Part shown: in pieces, positions 48,680 through 57,445 of the stretch
How the letters are laid out: each line of letters starts with the position of its first letter
How positions within the stretch are numbered: the stretch's first letter is position 1
Origin: Shewanella psychrotolerans
GTDB lineage: Bacteria; Pseudomonadota; Gammaproteobacteria; Enterobacterales; Shewanellaceae
Assembly (NCBI RefSeq): GCF_019457595.1
Contig: NZ_CP080419.1
Span: 2,914,001-2,978,000, forward strand
Length of the DNA: 64,000 bases
Reading direction: 5' to 3'
The notes under the pieces: model-generated
What the model was told of the DNA's origin: nothing
Database searches by the model: none
What the model saw: the letters and a program-made list of their open reading frames with translations, nothing else
Translations under genes and position numbers: made by a program

Positions 48680-50310
48680 CACATGAGACATCACTGATCA
48701 TTGCCAAGAAAGCCTCCCAAGCTCAATTGCTGTTCCCAAAATCGCAATATCCAACACATAGGGCTTACATCGAGCTGTTTACCATGATGCTAAGTAAACA
48801 AGATATATGTGTAATCGAATCAGATATTGAAATACTCTCGATTGCACTAGGAAATAGCTCCCATCAACTTTTCAAGACCGTTAGTTCAAAAGCTAGCCTT
48901 ACAGAAAAACTTGATAGTCTAATTTTTGATGGCCTTAAACTAAAAATAGATGCTAGGAAGCGACTGGCAGCAGACCAATCAGAGTTATCCAAAGACTCTA
49001 ATAGTGCTGTTATTGATTTAATTTTTGAAAAATACAAAGTCGAACGTGCTTTTATTGAAGCCTTTAATCAACAGACGATTAATGAACAAAAAATCGAAAG
49101 AATCGAAGAGGAAAAAGCTAAAACAAAAGCTTCGCCAAAACGATTACTTGAAAAAATAACAAACAAAAATTCATACGACAATTGCTTAGATGCCACCGCT
49201 TTGATAAAAAAACAGACTATTAAAGCTAAGTCGCTATTTCCAGAAAACCTTTATCCTCATTATCGTCGGTTCATTGACTTTCTAATTCAACAGGCTACTA
49301 ATGATTCGTTGCGACTTTCCGGTGCCGAAATGGAAAGATTATCAAGCGCATTTGGCTCAGAGGAATTAGCAGCCTTCGTTAACCTAAGAAGCCACAACAC
49401 TATTGAAGATAAATTGAAGCACATCACATTTAGTGGGCTTCAGCTAAAAATTTCTGCTAAGAAGAGGCTTAAAGACACTGGCAGTGAATTGTCCACAATC
49501 GCGAATATATCAGTTATCAGAGAGATCACTAAGCAATATCAAGGCAAACTTAATGCTATTGAGGCCAAAAAAAATCAAGAACGAGAAGCTCAAAGGCAAG
49601 CCGCTCAAGCCAAGAGGTTACGAGACATTAAGGATGCCGAAATCGAAAGGCTAAAAAAATTTTCTGACTTCCCCCAATTTGATATTAAAAATATCCCCAA
49701 AGGCTCGCGGGGAGAAACAATTTTAAAGAAACTACTTACTAAACCAATTAGTCAAGATGAAAAAAATTGGTTGGATAATGAAGGGATTTCAAGTGAACGG
49801 CTCGAAAGCAAATACTACCTACAGCTTGCACATCAACATTACCAAAACTGGAAACAAAAGAAGTTACCATGGGAACTGGTTAACGCGAGTGCCGCATACA
49901 GAAAAGCTCGTGAATTAAAGAAAATCAAGAAAGCATTAGATGAAACTTATCCTTTTAAAGACGCCAAAAAGGACAAAAAGCTAAGGTCTGCTCTACTCAC
50001 TACCTATGGTGGGGTCTGTCGAGATTTACAAGAATATGGCCAAGGCATCAAGTTTGGTAGTGAAGCACATAATGTCACCCCATTAAATTTCAGGCCTTGT
50101 ACCCTACTCGGCGCTATCTACCTTTCAACTGGAGAATTCACTCTAGGCCATGAATGGTACGATAAAGCAAAAGAACGGGGCTTTAGTCAGGCAGCCTACG
50201 ACAACGATATAAAATCGGTTTATTTCAGGGCTAGCGATAATATAAAAAGCCGACTCAAACAAAACCTCATCGCTACAGGCCATAAATATGACTGGCTAAG
50301 TAAGCCTTAA
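48676..50310 (+). CDS. Hypothetical protein with duplicated domain and TPR-like C-terminus
   Basis: A 544-residue protein of unknown function. Residues about 9-120 and 177-288 are a diverged internal duplication: both run LFP..YP..R.(Y/F)I, then a Leu-rich helix, then LTEKLDSLIFDGLKLKI versus IEDKLKHITFSGLQLKI, then KRL....SEL. A charged coiled segment (about 290-325) follows. The C-terminal third (about 390-530) has TPR-like helical pairs (YGQGIKFGSEAHNV ... LGAIYLSTGEFTLGHEWYDKAKERG). It is coupled to the preceding gene by a 4-base overlap. Confidence 0.75.
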   Translation: MTHETSLIIAKKASQAQLLFPKSQYPTHRAYIELFTMMLSKQDICVIESDIEILSIALGNSSHQLFKTVSSKASLTEKLDSLIFDGLKLKIDARKRLAADQSELSKDSNSAVIDLIFEKYKVERAFIEAFNQQTINEQKIERIEEEKAKTKASPKRLLEKITNKNSYDNCLDATALIKKQTIKAKSLFPENLYPHYRRFIDFLIQQATNDSLRLSGAEMERLSSAFGSEELAAFVNLRSHNTIEDKLKHITFSGLQLKISAKKRLKDTGSELSTIANISVIREITKQYQGKLNAIEAKKNQEREAQRQAAQAKRLRDIKDAEIERLKKFSDFPQFDIKNIPKGSRGETILKKLLTKPISQDEKNWLDNEGISSERLESKYYLQLAHQHYQNWKQKKLPWELVNASAAYRKARELKKIKKALDETYPFKDAKKDKKLRSALLTTYGGVCRDLQEYGQGIKFGSEAHNVTPLNFRPCTLLGAIYLSTGEFTLGHEWYDKAKERGFSQAAYDNDIKSVYFRASDNIKSRLKQNLIATGHKYDWLSKP

Positions 50311-50405
50311 GTATTACCGTGACAGGGTGTCGCAGTACCTTCACCCCCCTATAATGTACTTTCACACCCGGTGACGTGAATACACACTAACCATCTGATC
50401 ATATT

Positions 50406-50441
50406 GTTAACTCCGAAAGACACACACTAACCGGAGTTAAC
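50406..50441. promoter_or_regulatory. 10-bp inverted repeat at the AlpA-like gene start (operator candidate)
   Basis: GTTAACTCCG (50406-50415) and CGGAGTTAAC (50432-50441) form a perfect inverted repeat whose right arm abuts the ATG and includes its GGAG ribosome site. ACACACTAACC also occurs twice nearby (about 50382 and 50421). Binding there could block translation or transcription of the AlpA-like gene. Confidence 0.6.
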
Positions 50442-50627
50442 ATGAAAACACTACTCACCCCTGCTGAAGTGGCGAACTTTTTAGGCGTCACTATAGGCAC
50501 CCTTTCAGTATGGCGCTGTACTGGCCGCTACCCTCTTAGCTTTATCAAAGTTGGTCGTCGTGTGATGTACCGCCAAAGCGATGTTGAAAACTTTATCAAC
50601 GGGAGGGTTTATGAGCACACTGCTTAA
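50442..50627 (+). CDS. AlpA/excisionase-like HTH regulator
   Basis: A 61-residue MerR-like HTH protein: LTPAEVANFLGVTIGTLSVWR then YPLSFIKVGRRVMYRQSDVENFINGRV, the pattern of AlpA and excisionase proteins. Such proteins control excision or early genes of integrated elements. The start overlaps a 10-bp inverted repeat, suggesting autoregulation. It is the first gene of a compact block leading to the replication gene. Confidence 0.85.
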   Translation: MKTLLTPAEVANFLGVTIGTLSVWRCTGRYPLSFIKVGRRVMYRQSDVENFINGRVYEHTA

Positions 50628-50976
50628 ATTCGGCGCTATCGTCATCTTTTGTTTTTTGTCTCATATGTGTGGAATGCTTGATGCGACTAACACAATGCTT
50701 AAAGCCTCAATCGGCTCCAGCCCGTTAACGAGTCCCAAAGCGCAATTACCGCCCTTGTACCCGTTAACGGGTACACAGGCCGAAAACGGCGCGCTTGATT
50801 CATCTATGTACCCGTTAACGAAACATGAACCCGTTAACGGATCGGATAAAAGCAAACCTTTAGCCAAGGCTTCGTTACATAACGGGCAGACGACACCGCA
50901 GCTACCGACACCGAGACCATCACAACAGCTAGAACCAGAGCATGAAACAGCCGCTAATACTGAAGGAGGCAAGTAA
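50611..50976 (+). CDS. Small membrane-anchored hypothetical protein
   Basis: 121 residues. ATG 50611 follows GGGAGGGTTT; the longer frame lacks a site. An N-terminal hydrophobic helix (about 4-24, LLKFGAIVIFCFLSHMCGML) is followed by a Pro/Thr/Ser-rich, probably disordered tail. Four copies of CCGTTAACG lie in its coding region, in two different frames. It overlaps the AlpA-like gene by 17 bases and the next gene by one base. Function is unknown. Confidence 0.65.
   Translation: MSTLLKFGAIVIFCFLSHMCGMLDATNTMLKASIGSSPLTSPKAQLPPLYPLTGTQAENGALDSSMYPLTKHEPVNGSDKSKPLAKASLHNGQTTPQLPTPRPSQQLEPEHETAANTEGGK
50722..50839. repeat. Four GTTAAC-centred palindromes (iteron or operator cluster)
   Basis: CCGTTAACG occurs at 50722-50730, 50761-50769, 50812-50820 and 50831-50839. 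The second lies in the perfect 18-bp palindrome GTACCCGTTAACGGGTAC (50757-50774). Three copies are read as Pro-Leu-Thr and one in another frame as Pro-Val-Asn, so the conservation is at DNA level. Confidence 0.7.
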
Positions 50977-51284
50977 TGGCCGCCTTCACTAACGAGCAAG
51001 TTGAGTTCATCCAATGGTTAGCTCAAGGCAATAACATCGATGTCTGTATCGAGATCTGCCCTGACCTTTGCAAGATGACGGGCTTTGAAAGCTATCACGG
51101 ACATTTTCAAAAGCGCACCCTTTTTAGATTAAAGGCACAAGGTTTTATCAGTGAGAGTGTCCATTACATAACGGGAATGCGCTGGTTACGTTGCAGCCTT
51201 AACCAACGTGGACTTAATTGGCTGACATTCCATGCAGAGCAAAGTCGCGAAAAAGCGCCTAGCAAGGGGTGCCACAATGCCTAA
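50976..51284 (+). CDS. Small hypothetical protein of the replication block
   Basis: 102 residues with a strong GAAGGAGG site. It is helical with several Cys residues (CIEICPDLCKMTGF) and a possible winged-helix pattern (KRTLFRLKAQGFISESVHY ... LNQRGLNWLTF). Its start overlaps the preceding stop (TAATG) and its end overlaps the replication gene. It could be a small DNA-binding accessory protein; I cannot name it. Confidence 0.6.
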   Translation: MAAFTNEQVEFIQWLAQGNNIDVCIEICPDLCKMTGFESYHGHFQKRTLFRLKAQGFISESVHYITGMRWLRCSLNQRGLNWLTFHAEQSREKAPSKGCHNA

Positions 51285-53257
51285 CGTCCATGAACATGAT
51301 AAGCAATGGCTATCGGGGAAGCTTCATGGCCTCCCCTCCCTTCACAAAAAAGCCATCATGCAGCAATACCAAAAACATTCGACAAGACGAGAGGCAAACC
51401 TCTATGTGCTGCAAACCACCAAGGCCATTGCTAAGGTGTTAGGCAAAGACAGCCATTTTTACAGCGTTAATGTCGAAGACAGAGATCATAAGCGCCAGGC
51501 TCAATATCATGCTCGTTGCTGCATTAAAATTGCAGCCGCTAGTAACGGCAGTTTGCTCAACACTTATAACCGCATTATCCATTACATAACGGGTTATCAA
51601 ATCACCCCGCCTAAGCTTTCTGAGTCAGTCATTAACAACCTTCAGGCTGACACATTAAACCAAACGGAACTGGCTCAAGTCGTTGGCGTACTCAAACGCG
51701 CCAACGATGAGTCGTGGTGGAAGCCAAAATTACGGCGGCAACATAACAGGCAGATTGAAACCATCTCTCGCCTATTAAACCAAGTGAACAAACATCGTGG
51801 AATTTACGCCAGTAACATCACAGTCGATAACTTCAAAACTCAATGGCAAAACAACCAAGATTTATTAGAAAACACCATCGCCACCAATGAGCTTGATTAC
51901 AGCATGAGCCTTGCTAAACTCTCAAAGCTCAACGTCTCCAATCCAGCCATACGCAAAGCTGAACTCATGGTTCGTATACGTGGCTTTGAAGACTACGCCA
52001 AAGATAAGGGCTATTCCGCTCTATTCCTCACCATGACAACACCGTCGAAGTATCACCGCAGCTATTCTAAATCAGGTGATGAAAAACCCTAACTGGAACG
52101 GCGCGACACCACTTGACGCGCAAGAATACTTAAATCTTACTTTTCAGCGTATTAGGGCTTCACTCAACCGTGACAAAATCACCCCGTTCGGTTTCCGCAT
52201 TGCTGAACCGCACCATGACGGCACACCCCATTGGCATCTATTGCTGTTTATCCCTATGGAGCAGCAACAAGCCTTAGTCGACACCTTCGAGCAATATTGC
52301 CTAGAGGAAGATGGAGATGAGCAAGGCGCAAAGCAGAGGCGCTTTAAGGTTGAATATATTAATCCCGATAAAGGCTCTGCCACAGGTTACGTGGTGAAGT
52401 ACGTATCTAAAAATATTGACGGTGAAGGCATAGACCATGACTCATACGGTAAGGAAGCAGTAACTTCAGCTGTTCGTATCAAAGTATGGGCGTCTTGTTG
52501 GGGCATTCGCCAATTCCAACAAATTGGTGGCGTGGGTGTAACCCAATGGCGTGAATTAAGACGGTTAGACGCTATCAAAGACGAAACCCTCAAGTGGGTT
52601 GAACCAATCAGAAAGGCCGCAGATGAATCTAACTGGAGCCGTTACACTGAATTAATGGGCGGGGTATTCTGCAAACGACAAGATCAACTCATAAGACCGC
52701 TTTATATCAACGGCAACTCAATTAGCGCAAAAAGCAAGCAAAACCCTGAAACAATCCAGCAAGAATCTCGAAATTGCGGGAATCGCCCTGAAAATTCCGG
52801 GATTACATTGTCGGAATCCGGGAATCCAATCCCGGAATCGATTGCCGAATTTCCGGGATTTGTATCGGAATCAGCTCCCGAAAGTGCCGAAAATCGATAT
52901 AAAGCAACAGCAGATACTAAACATGATCGACTAGAACTAAAAACCAATCGTTACGGTGATGCACTCATCAAGCAACTAAAAGGCATCGTCTGTTTAGGTG
53001 TTGAGATCATCACTCGCGTACTCAACTGGACGATTTCAATGGCAACCAAGCCAAAGCCGTTAACTTGGAGTTCTGTCAATAACTGTACAACCCTCGTCAC
53101 AAAGTCAGATACGATACCAAACCTCGTGACTATTAATCTGATGCCAGAAGATGATCGGTCAGCGGGAAAAAGGAGATTAAACGAAATAGACCTATCAACA
53201 AGGTACATGAGTCAAACCGCGACCAGATACCGAACCAACCACCCGATTTACCATTGA
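51277..53257 (+). pseudogene. HUH replication initiator (phage gpA-like), split by a frameshift
   Basis: Two overlapping frames make one P2 gpA-like replication endonuclease of about 660 residues. The first (51277-52092, ATG after AAGGGG) ends GYSALFLTMTTPSKYHRSYSKSGDEKP. The second (from about 52079 to 53257) continues KNPNWNGATPLDAQEYL. The second part holds the HUH motif (TPHWHLLLFIP) and the paired tyrosines (GYVVKYVSKN) that nick DNA for rolling-circle replication. The switch needs a +1 shift near 52075-52090. It could be a mutation, a sequencing error, or two polypeptides, since GTGATGA offers a restart with AGG upstream. Confidence 0.75.
52794..52860. repeat. ATTCCGGGATT repeat cluster inside the replication gene (origin candidate)
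   Basis: ATTCCGGGATT is direct at 52794-52804 and inverted at 52828-52838. Near-copies are at 52816-52825 (AATCCGGGAAT) and 52850-52860 (TTTCCGGGATT). They lie in the linker-like part of the initiator gene, where gpA-type elements often carry their origin. Confidence 0.55.
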
Positions 53258-53384
53258 ATTGATATTGGTCAATTTTATAAAGAAATACACAAGATATTTT
53301 AACCAGCACTGACTATTAATCAGTCAGAGAAAAGAGTAGTATCAAGTCTATTAGTGATACACAACAGCTACTTAAGGACGAGTA

Positions 53385-53876
53385 ATGGATCCATTATCAC
53401 AGCTATTTGCAGCCTATCTGGAGATGGTGAGCAATAACATCACCAACGCCTATGTTGATGCGGCAAACACTACCGTCACAGCACAAATGCTCAATTACAA
53501 AGGCACCGACATTCGATTCCAGCACTTTCTATGGCAGGTCAAGCAAGAAAGCGTCTGTGCCGACGTTCAGCAGCAAGCTACGTCCTATTCCAAGTGCACC
53601 CAGCAAGCCAAAGCCATGTTCACCGATCTATGTGAACAATTATCGGTAACAAAAAACCTCAACTCAAAAGGCCGCAGCTTGTCGCGAATGTACTGTAACG
53701 CCTCGCTTAACTACAAACCTATGATTGCAATCATAGGCAAACCAGCAAAAAAGACAGAGCAACAACTTAAAGAGAAGGCATGCAATAAGCTTATCCTTAA
53801 AGCAATGCAGAATAATGATCCTAAGATAGCAAAACACAGAGACATCATCTGTTCCGAGGTGAGAGTAAGTGACTAA
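53385..53876 (+). CDS. Hypothetical protein downstream of the replication gene
   Basis: A 163-residue protein that I do not recognise. It has five or six Cys residues spread through it, a helical character and a basic C-terminal third (KPAKKTEQQLKEKACNKLILKAMQNNDPKIAKHR). AAGGACGAG precedes the ATG. Position suggests it belongs to the element's replication block. Confidence 0.6.
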   Translation: MDPLSQLFAAYLEMVSNNITNAYVDAANTTVTAQMLNYKGTDIRFQHFLWQVKQESVCADVQQQATSYSKCTQQAKAMFTDLCEQLSVTKNLNSKGRSLSRMYCNASLNYKPMIAIIGKPAKKTEQQLKEKACNKLILKAMQNNDPKIAKHRDIICSEVRVSD

Positions 53877-53930
53877 CCTAACAACTTTTTGCCGGTATTT
53901 TTTGCTACGCCGATACAATAGGAATCACCA

Positions 53931-54608
53931 TTGAGCGATAACTGGACAGAAGAAGAGCTAAAAGCAGCGGTTGAAGCATATGTTCAGATGCATTCTTATG
54001 AAACGAATGGGGTACCTTTTGTTAAAAGGCAAATCTATTCTGAACTTGCTAATCGTTTTGGCCGTAGTGATAAATCATTCGAATATAGAATGCAGAATAT
54101 CTCCTATGTCTACTCGCTTATGGGGCGCAAATGGGTTTCAGGTCTAAAACCTGCTAAGAATGTAGGCTCAAATAACGCCGCAGTCATTGAAAGGCAAATA
54201 TGTGAAGTTGAAGGTCAAAGTCTACCCAAAGTCGCAGAGTTTGAAACTAAAGTTATTTCATATAAATCCAAGGCAAATCTTTCCAAGCCAAATGGCATCA
54301 AAGAGCCCGAAAAGACATATTCACAGGTAACAAATTTCAATAGGGATCCAAAAGTTAAAGCATGGGTTCTTAAAGAGGCATCTGGTAAATGTGAGTGCTG
54401 TGGCTCTGATGCGCCATTTACCACAGCTGAGGGTGAGCCATTTCTTGAAATTCATCACCTTCGTCGTTTAGCTGATGGAGGCTCAGACACCATTACAAAT
54501 GTTATTGCTTTATGCCCAAACTGCCACAGAGAAATGCACTACGGAGTAAACAAGTATTCTTTGGTTGATTCCATATACGACAAGTTATCTAGGCTTGTAT
54601 TTGAGTAA
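53931..54608 (+). CDS. HNH endonuclease
   Basis: 225 residues with a TTG start (AGGAATCACC upstream). The N-terminal 65 residues are a helical domain (TEEELKAAVEAYVQM ... RQIYSELANRFGRS), as in many HNH restriction-like proteins. The C-terminal HNH has C154xxC157, H175-H176 (EIHHLRRLADGGSDTITNVIALCPNCHREMHYG), N190 and C195xxC198. It is probably a DNA-cutting defence or restriction-type enzyme. It stands alone, 118 bp before the TIR gene. Confidence 0.85.
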   Translation: MSDNWTEEELKAAVEAYVQMHSYETNGVPFVKRQIYSELANRFGRSDKSFEYRMQNISYVYSLMGRKWVSGLKPAKNVGSNNAAVIERQICEVEGQSLPKVAEFETKVISYKSKANLSKPNGIKEPEKTYSQVTNFNRDPKVKAWVLKEASGKCECCGSDAPFTTAEGEPFLEIHHLRRLADGGSDTITNVIALCPNCHREMHYGVNKYSLVDSIYDKLSRLVFE

Positions 54609-54726
54609 ATATGTAACAAATAAATAAACTTTACGCCTACGGCGTCAAACGCAAGAAAGCTAGCCAGATTATTAAGACGCTAGGCAACCAATCGAGTATC
54701 AACCATAAACTATAACGGAGAGTAAA

Positions 54727-55098
54727 ATGGCTATAAAAAAGACAATATTTGTTGCGTTTGCCATTGAAGATGAAAGGCAACGAGACTTTCTTAAGGGGCA
54801 ATCACTAAATACAAATTCTCCTTTTGAATATATTGATATGTCAGTAAAAGAAGCTTATGACACAGACTGGAAGAGTAAAGTTAGAACAAGAATTAGGCGA
54901 TCTGATGGTGTAATCGTTCTTGTTAGTAGCGACTCGCTTACCTCAAGCGGGCAGAAATGGGAGATAGCGTGTGCCAAGGAGGAAGGGAAGAAAGTTTTAG
55001 GGATATGGGCTTATACCGACGATAGAACTAATGTCCAAGGTGTCCGAACTGTTGTATGGACATGGAAGGCTATCGAAGATTTCATTGACAGCTTATAA
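54727..55098 (+). CDS. TIR-domain protein (ThsB-like) of a TIR-caspase system
   Basis: A 123-residue single TIR-like domain of the ThsB/MTH538 type. It opens with KKTIFVAFAIEDERQRDFLKGQ, then IRRSDGVIVLVSSDSLTSSGQKWEIACAKEEGKKVLGIWAY. The probable catalytic Glu of the WEI motif is E79. In Thoeris systems such proteins sense phage and make a cyclic-ADP-ribose-type signal from NAD+. The caspase-like gene follows after 12 bp in the same direction, the arrangement of type IV Thoeris. GGAGAG precedes the ATG. Confidence 0.85.
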   Translation: MAIKKTIFVAFAIEDERQRDFLKGQSLNTNSPFEYIDMSVKEAYDTDWKSKVRTRIRRSDGVIVLVSSDSLTSSGQKWEIACAKEEGKKVLGIWAYTDDRTNVQGVRTVVWTWKAIEDFIDSL

Positions 55099-55110
55099 GG
55101 AGTGACTCAA

Positions 55111-56085
55111 ATGCGGATCGCTCTTATTGTTGGAATAAATTATTATGAGCACGGAGGCTCACTTCACGGTTGCGTGAACGATGCCCACGAAGTTAAAGCT
55201 GTGCTAGAACGACATGATGGAGGTGCTGTAAATTTCGATTGTCGTTTGTTGACTGCTACAGGACCAACAGACCGCGTTAATCGTGGCGAATTAAAAGATC
55301 AAATCGAACAGCTTTTTAAAACGGATGCAGATATTGCGTTATTTTACTTTGCTGGGCATGGCCATATTGAAGCGACCGGCGGGTACTTGTTGACAACTGA
55401 CTCTAGTCGAGGAGATGAAGGTGTTTCATTGACTGAGATTCTCACTTTAGCTAATAAATCACCCGCAAAAAATAAAATAATCTTTTTAGACAGCTGCCAC
55501 TCTGGAATTGCAGGAACTCCGCCAAATCCTGGGCTACTAGCTTCATTGTCGGAGGGGCTCACTGTTCTGACCGCATCAACTAAAGACCAATATGCTACTG
55601 AGGAAAATTGTAGGGGTGTTTTTACTACCTTATTAGTTGATGCGCTAAATGGTAGTGCCGCTAATCTCACAGGCGATATTACACCGGGTAGTATCTATGC
55701 ACACATTGATCAATCTTTAGGTGCTTGGGAACAGCGACCTGTATTCAAAACAAATGTAAAGCAGTTCGTATCTCTTAGAAGGTCTACTCCGGCAATAGCT
55801 ACGGATGAATTAAGAAGAATTACTGAGTTTTTTCCATCTCCAGGATATTTATTCCAGCTTGATCCAACATTTGAGCCTGAGATGAAAGGAAGGGATTCCG
55901 GAATGCCTCCACCAGATCCGGAAAATACGCGAATTTTTGCGATTCTCCAACGATTCAACCGCTTGAATTTGCTTGTTCCTGTAGATGTCCCGCATATGTG
56001 GAACGCAGCAATGGAAAGCAAATCCTGTAGACTTACAGCTTTGGGCGAGCATTATAGACGTTTAGTTGAAAAGAATAGGATCTAG
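55111..56085 (+). CDS. Caspase-like (C14) protease, effector of a TIR-caspase system
   Basis: A 324-residue protein from ATG 55111, with AAGGAG 8 bases upstream; an in-frame GTG at 55102 sits on that site. The N-terminal caspase fold (1-225) begins [25 protein letters not shown], with catalytic H83 (FAGHGH) and C129 (LDSCHSG). The C-terminal 95 residues ([21 protein letters not shown] ... [24 protein letters not shown]) form a separate domain that could bind the TIR-made signal. By analogy with type IV Thoeris, activation would degrade cell proteins and stop phage growth. Confidence 0.85.
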   Translation: MRIALIVGINYYEHGGSLHGCVNDAHEVKAVLERHDGGAVNFDCRLLTATGPTDRVNRGELKDQIEQLFKTDADIALFYFAGHGHIEATGGYLLTTDSSRGDEGVSLTEILTLANKSPAKNKIIFLDSCHSGIAGTPPNPGLLASLSEGLTVLTASTKDQYATEENCRGVFTTLLVDALNGSAANLTGDITPGSIYAHIDQSLGAWEQRPVFKTNVKQFVSLRRSTPAIATDELRRITEFFPSPGYLFQLDPTFEPEMKGRDSGMPPPDPENTRIFAILQRFNRLNLLVPVDVPHMWNAAMESKSCRLTALGEHYRRLVEKNRI

Positions 56086-56185
56086 AATAAAATTGCCTAA
56101 CAAAGTGCAGCTAGGGACACGCCCCGAAGCGAGACGTTCGGCTCTGAGTCAATTTAAACAACCATGAAACTTAAGGAAGGTAAAA

Positions 56186-56398
56186 ATGGGACACTATGAC
56201 AATCAATCGGATATGTTCAAACAGCGGGCAGAGAAAAATAAACGAGATGGTGATCGTTATTATGCTCTGTCCAAGTCTGCTAAAGAGTCTGGAGATGATA
56301 AGGCCGCAGAAAAATACATGGCTCAAGCTCAGCATCAATACAAAAGTCAAAAAGAAAATGAGTCGAAAGCTAAAGAACACGAAGGAAAAACTTGGTAA
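56186..56398 (+). CDS. Small charged hypothetical protein
   Basis: 70 residues: Lys-, Glu-, Gln- and Ala-rich, helical and soluble (MGHYDNQSDMFKQRAEKNKRD ... ENESKAKEHEGKTW). AAGGAAGG precedes the ATG, which supports translation. It is 100 bp after the caspase-like gene and 10 bp before the IS-interrupted small gene, so those two small genes look like a pair. Function is unknown. Confidence 0.6.
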   Translation: MGHYDNQSDMFKQRAEKNKRDGDRYYALSKSAKESGDDKAAEKYMAQAQHQYKSQKENESKAKEHEGKTW

Positions 56399-56588
56399 AA
56401 GGAGTTAAATGATGGGATTTTGGGATAAAGCATTTGATGTTGCAAAGAATGTCGGTACAGCCGTAGCGTCAGAAATTGAGTCAACGGCAAATGAACTTAG
56501 AGAAATTAAGCAAAAATACGAAGAGATGAGTGACGATGAGCTGTTACGGATTATTAAAAGTGATGGTTTCTGGTAAGCCCCTAATTTC

Positions 56589-57404
56589 TTAGACACTTAA
56601 CTGTTTCTCAAAGTACTGTTTTTCGAACTGCACGGGAGACAGTCCATTATTACTACCATGACGACGCACAGGATTATAGAAATATTCGATATAGTTAAAT
56701 ATTTCTGAGCGAGCTTCATCTCTGTTTTTATAGATTTTTCTCTTAACTCTATCTTTCTTCAGCAACGAGAAAAAGCTTTCCGCGACAGCATTATCATGAC
56801 AGTTTCCTCGTCGACTCATACTGGCTTCTAAATTGTGCTCTTTTAAGAAGCTACGCCAATCAGAACAGGTATATTGCACTCCTTGGTCAGAATGTATCAA
56901 AACCTTACATTTCGGTGAACGTCGCCAAATGGCCATTAATAGTGCATCAATTACCAAGTCAGCTTTAGGTGTATTCTTCATCGTCCAACCCACGACTTGA
57001 CGAGAAAAAAGGTCAATAACAACTGTTAAATATAGCCAGCCCTCATGCGTACGGATATAGGTAAAGTCGGTCACCCAAACCTTGTTGGGTTCTGCGACAT
57101 CAAAGCCACGATTTAACGTATTTGGTGCCGTGTGGCTAATATTCCCACCTCCAAAGCTTGGATTGCGTTTGTAACCTCGAATGGCCTTTATTTGGGCTTC
57201 CTTCATTATTCGATAAACACGATTTTTCCCGACGCTTTCGCCATCGTCTTTTAAATCTAAAGTCAGGTTTCGATAACCGTAGACACAACCGCTCTCTAGC
57301 CAAAATTGCTTAATTTTGCCCAGAAGTCGCTTATCTTCAATGGTACGCTTACTACAGGGCTGCTTTAGCCAAGCATAAAAACCACTACGATGAACATTGA
57401 GCAC
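56589..57404 (-). CDS. IS3-family transposase OrfB (DDE domain)
   Basis: 271 residues from the nominal GTG start. It contains the HTH_21 region (HRSGFYAWLKQ) and an integrase-like core with Asp in VTDFTYIRT, Asp in HSDQGVQYT and Glu in NAVAESFFSLLKKD. The frame is open upstream through KYTFIKSRLDQYPIAVLCRV into the end of orfA, in the -1 frame. The functional OrfAB transposase is therefore probably made by -1 frameshifting at the A-rich stretch AAAGAAAAG near 57460-57475. Confidence 0.92.
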   Translation of the reverse strand: MLNVHRSGFYAWLKQPCSKRTIEDKRLLGKIKQFWLESGCVYGYRNLTLDLKDDGESVGKNRVYRIMKEAQIKAIRGYKRNPSFGGGNISHTAPNTLNRGFDVAEPNKVWVTDFTYIRTHEGWLYLTVVIDLFSRQVVGWTMKNTPKADLVIDALLMAIWRRSPKCKVLIHSDQGVQYTCSDWRSFLKEHNLEASMSRRGNCHDNAVAESFFSLLKKDRVKRKIYKNRDEARSEIFNYIEYFYNPVRRHGSNNGLSPVQFEKQYFEKQLSV

Positions 57405-57445
57405 TCGGCACAGTACGGCTATGGGATATTGGTCGAGTCGAGACT

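Noticed and set aside
56091..56160. attC-like integron recombination site after the caspase-like gene (GCCTAACAAA)
   Set aside because: The opening RYYYAAC-type motif is there, but I see no matching GTTRRRY end or paired inner boxes, and no integron integrase. At most it is a remnant.
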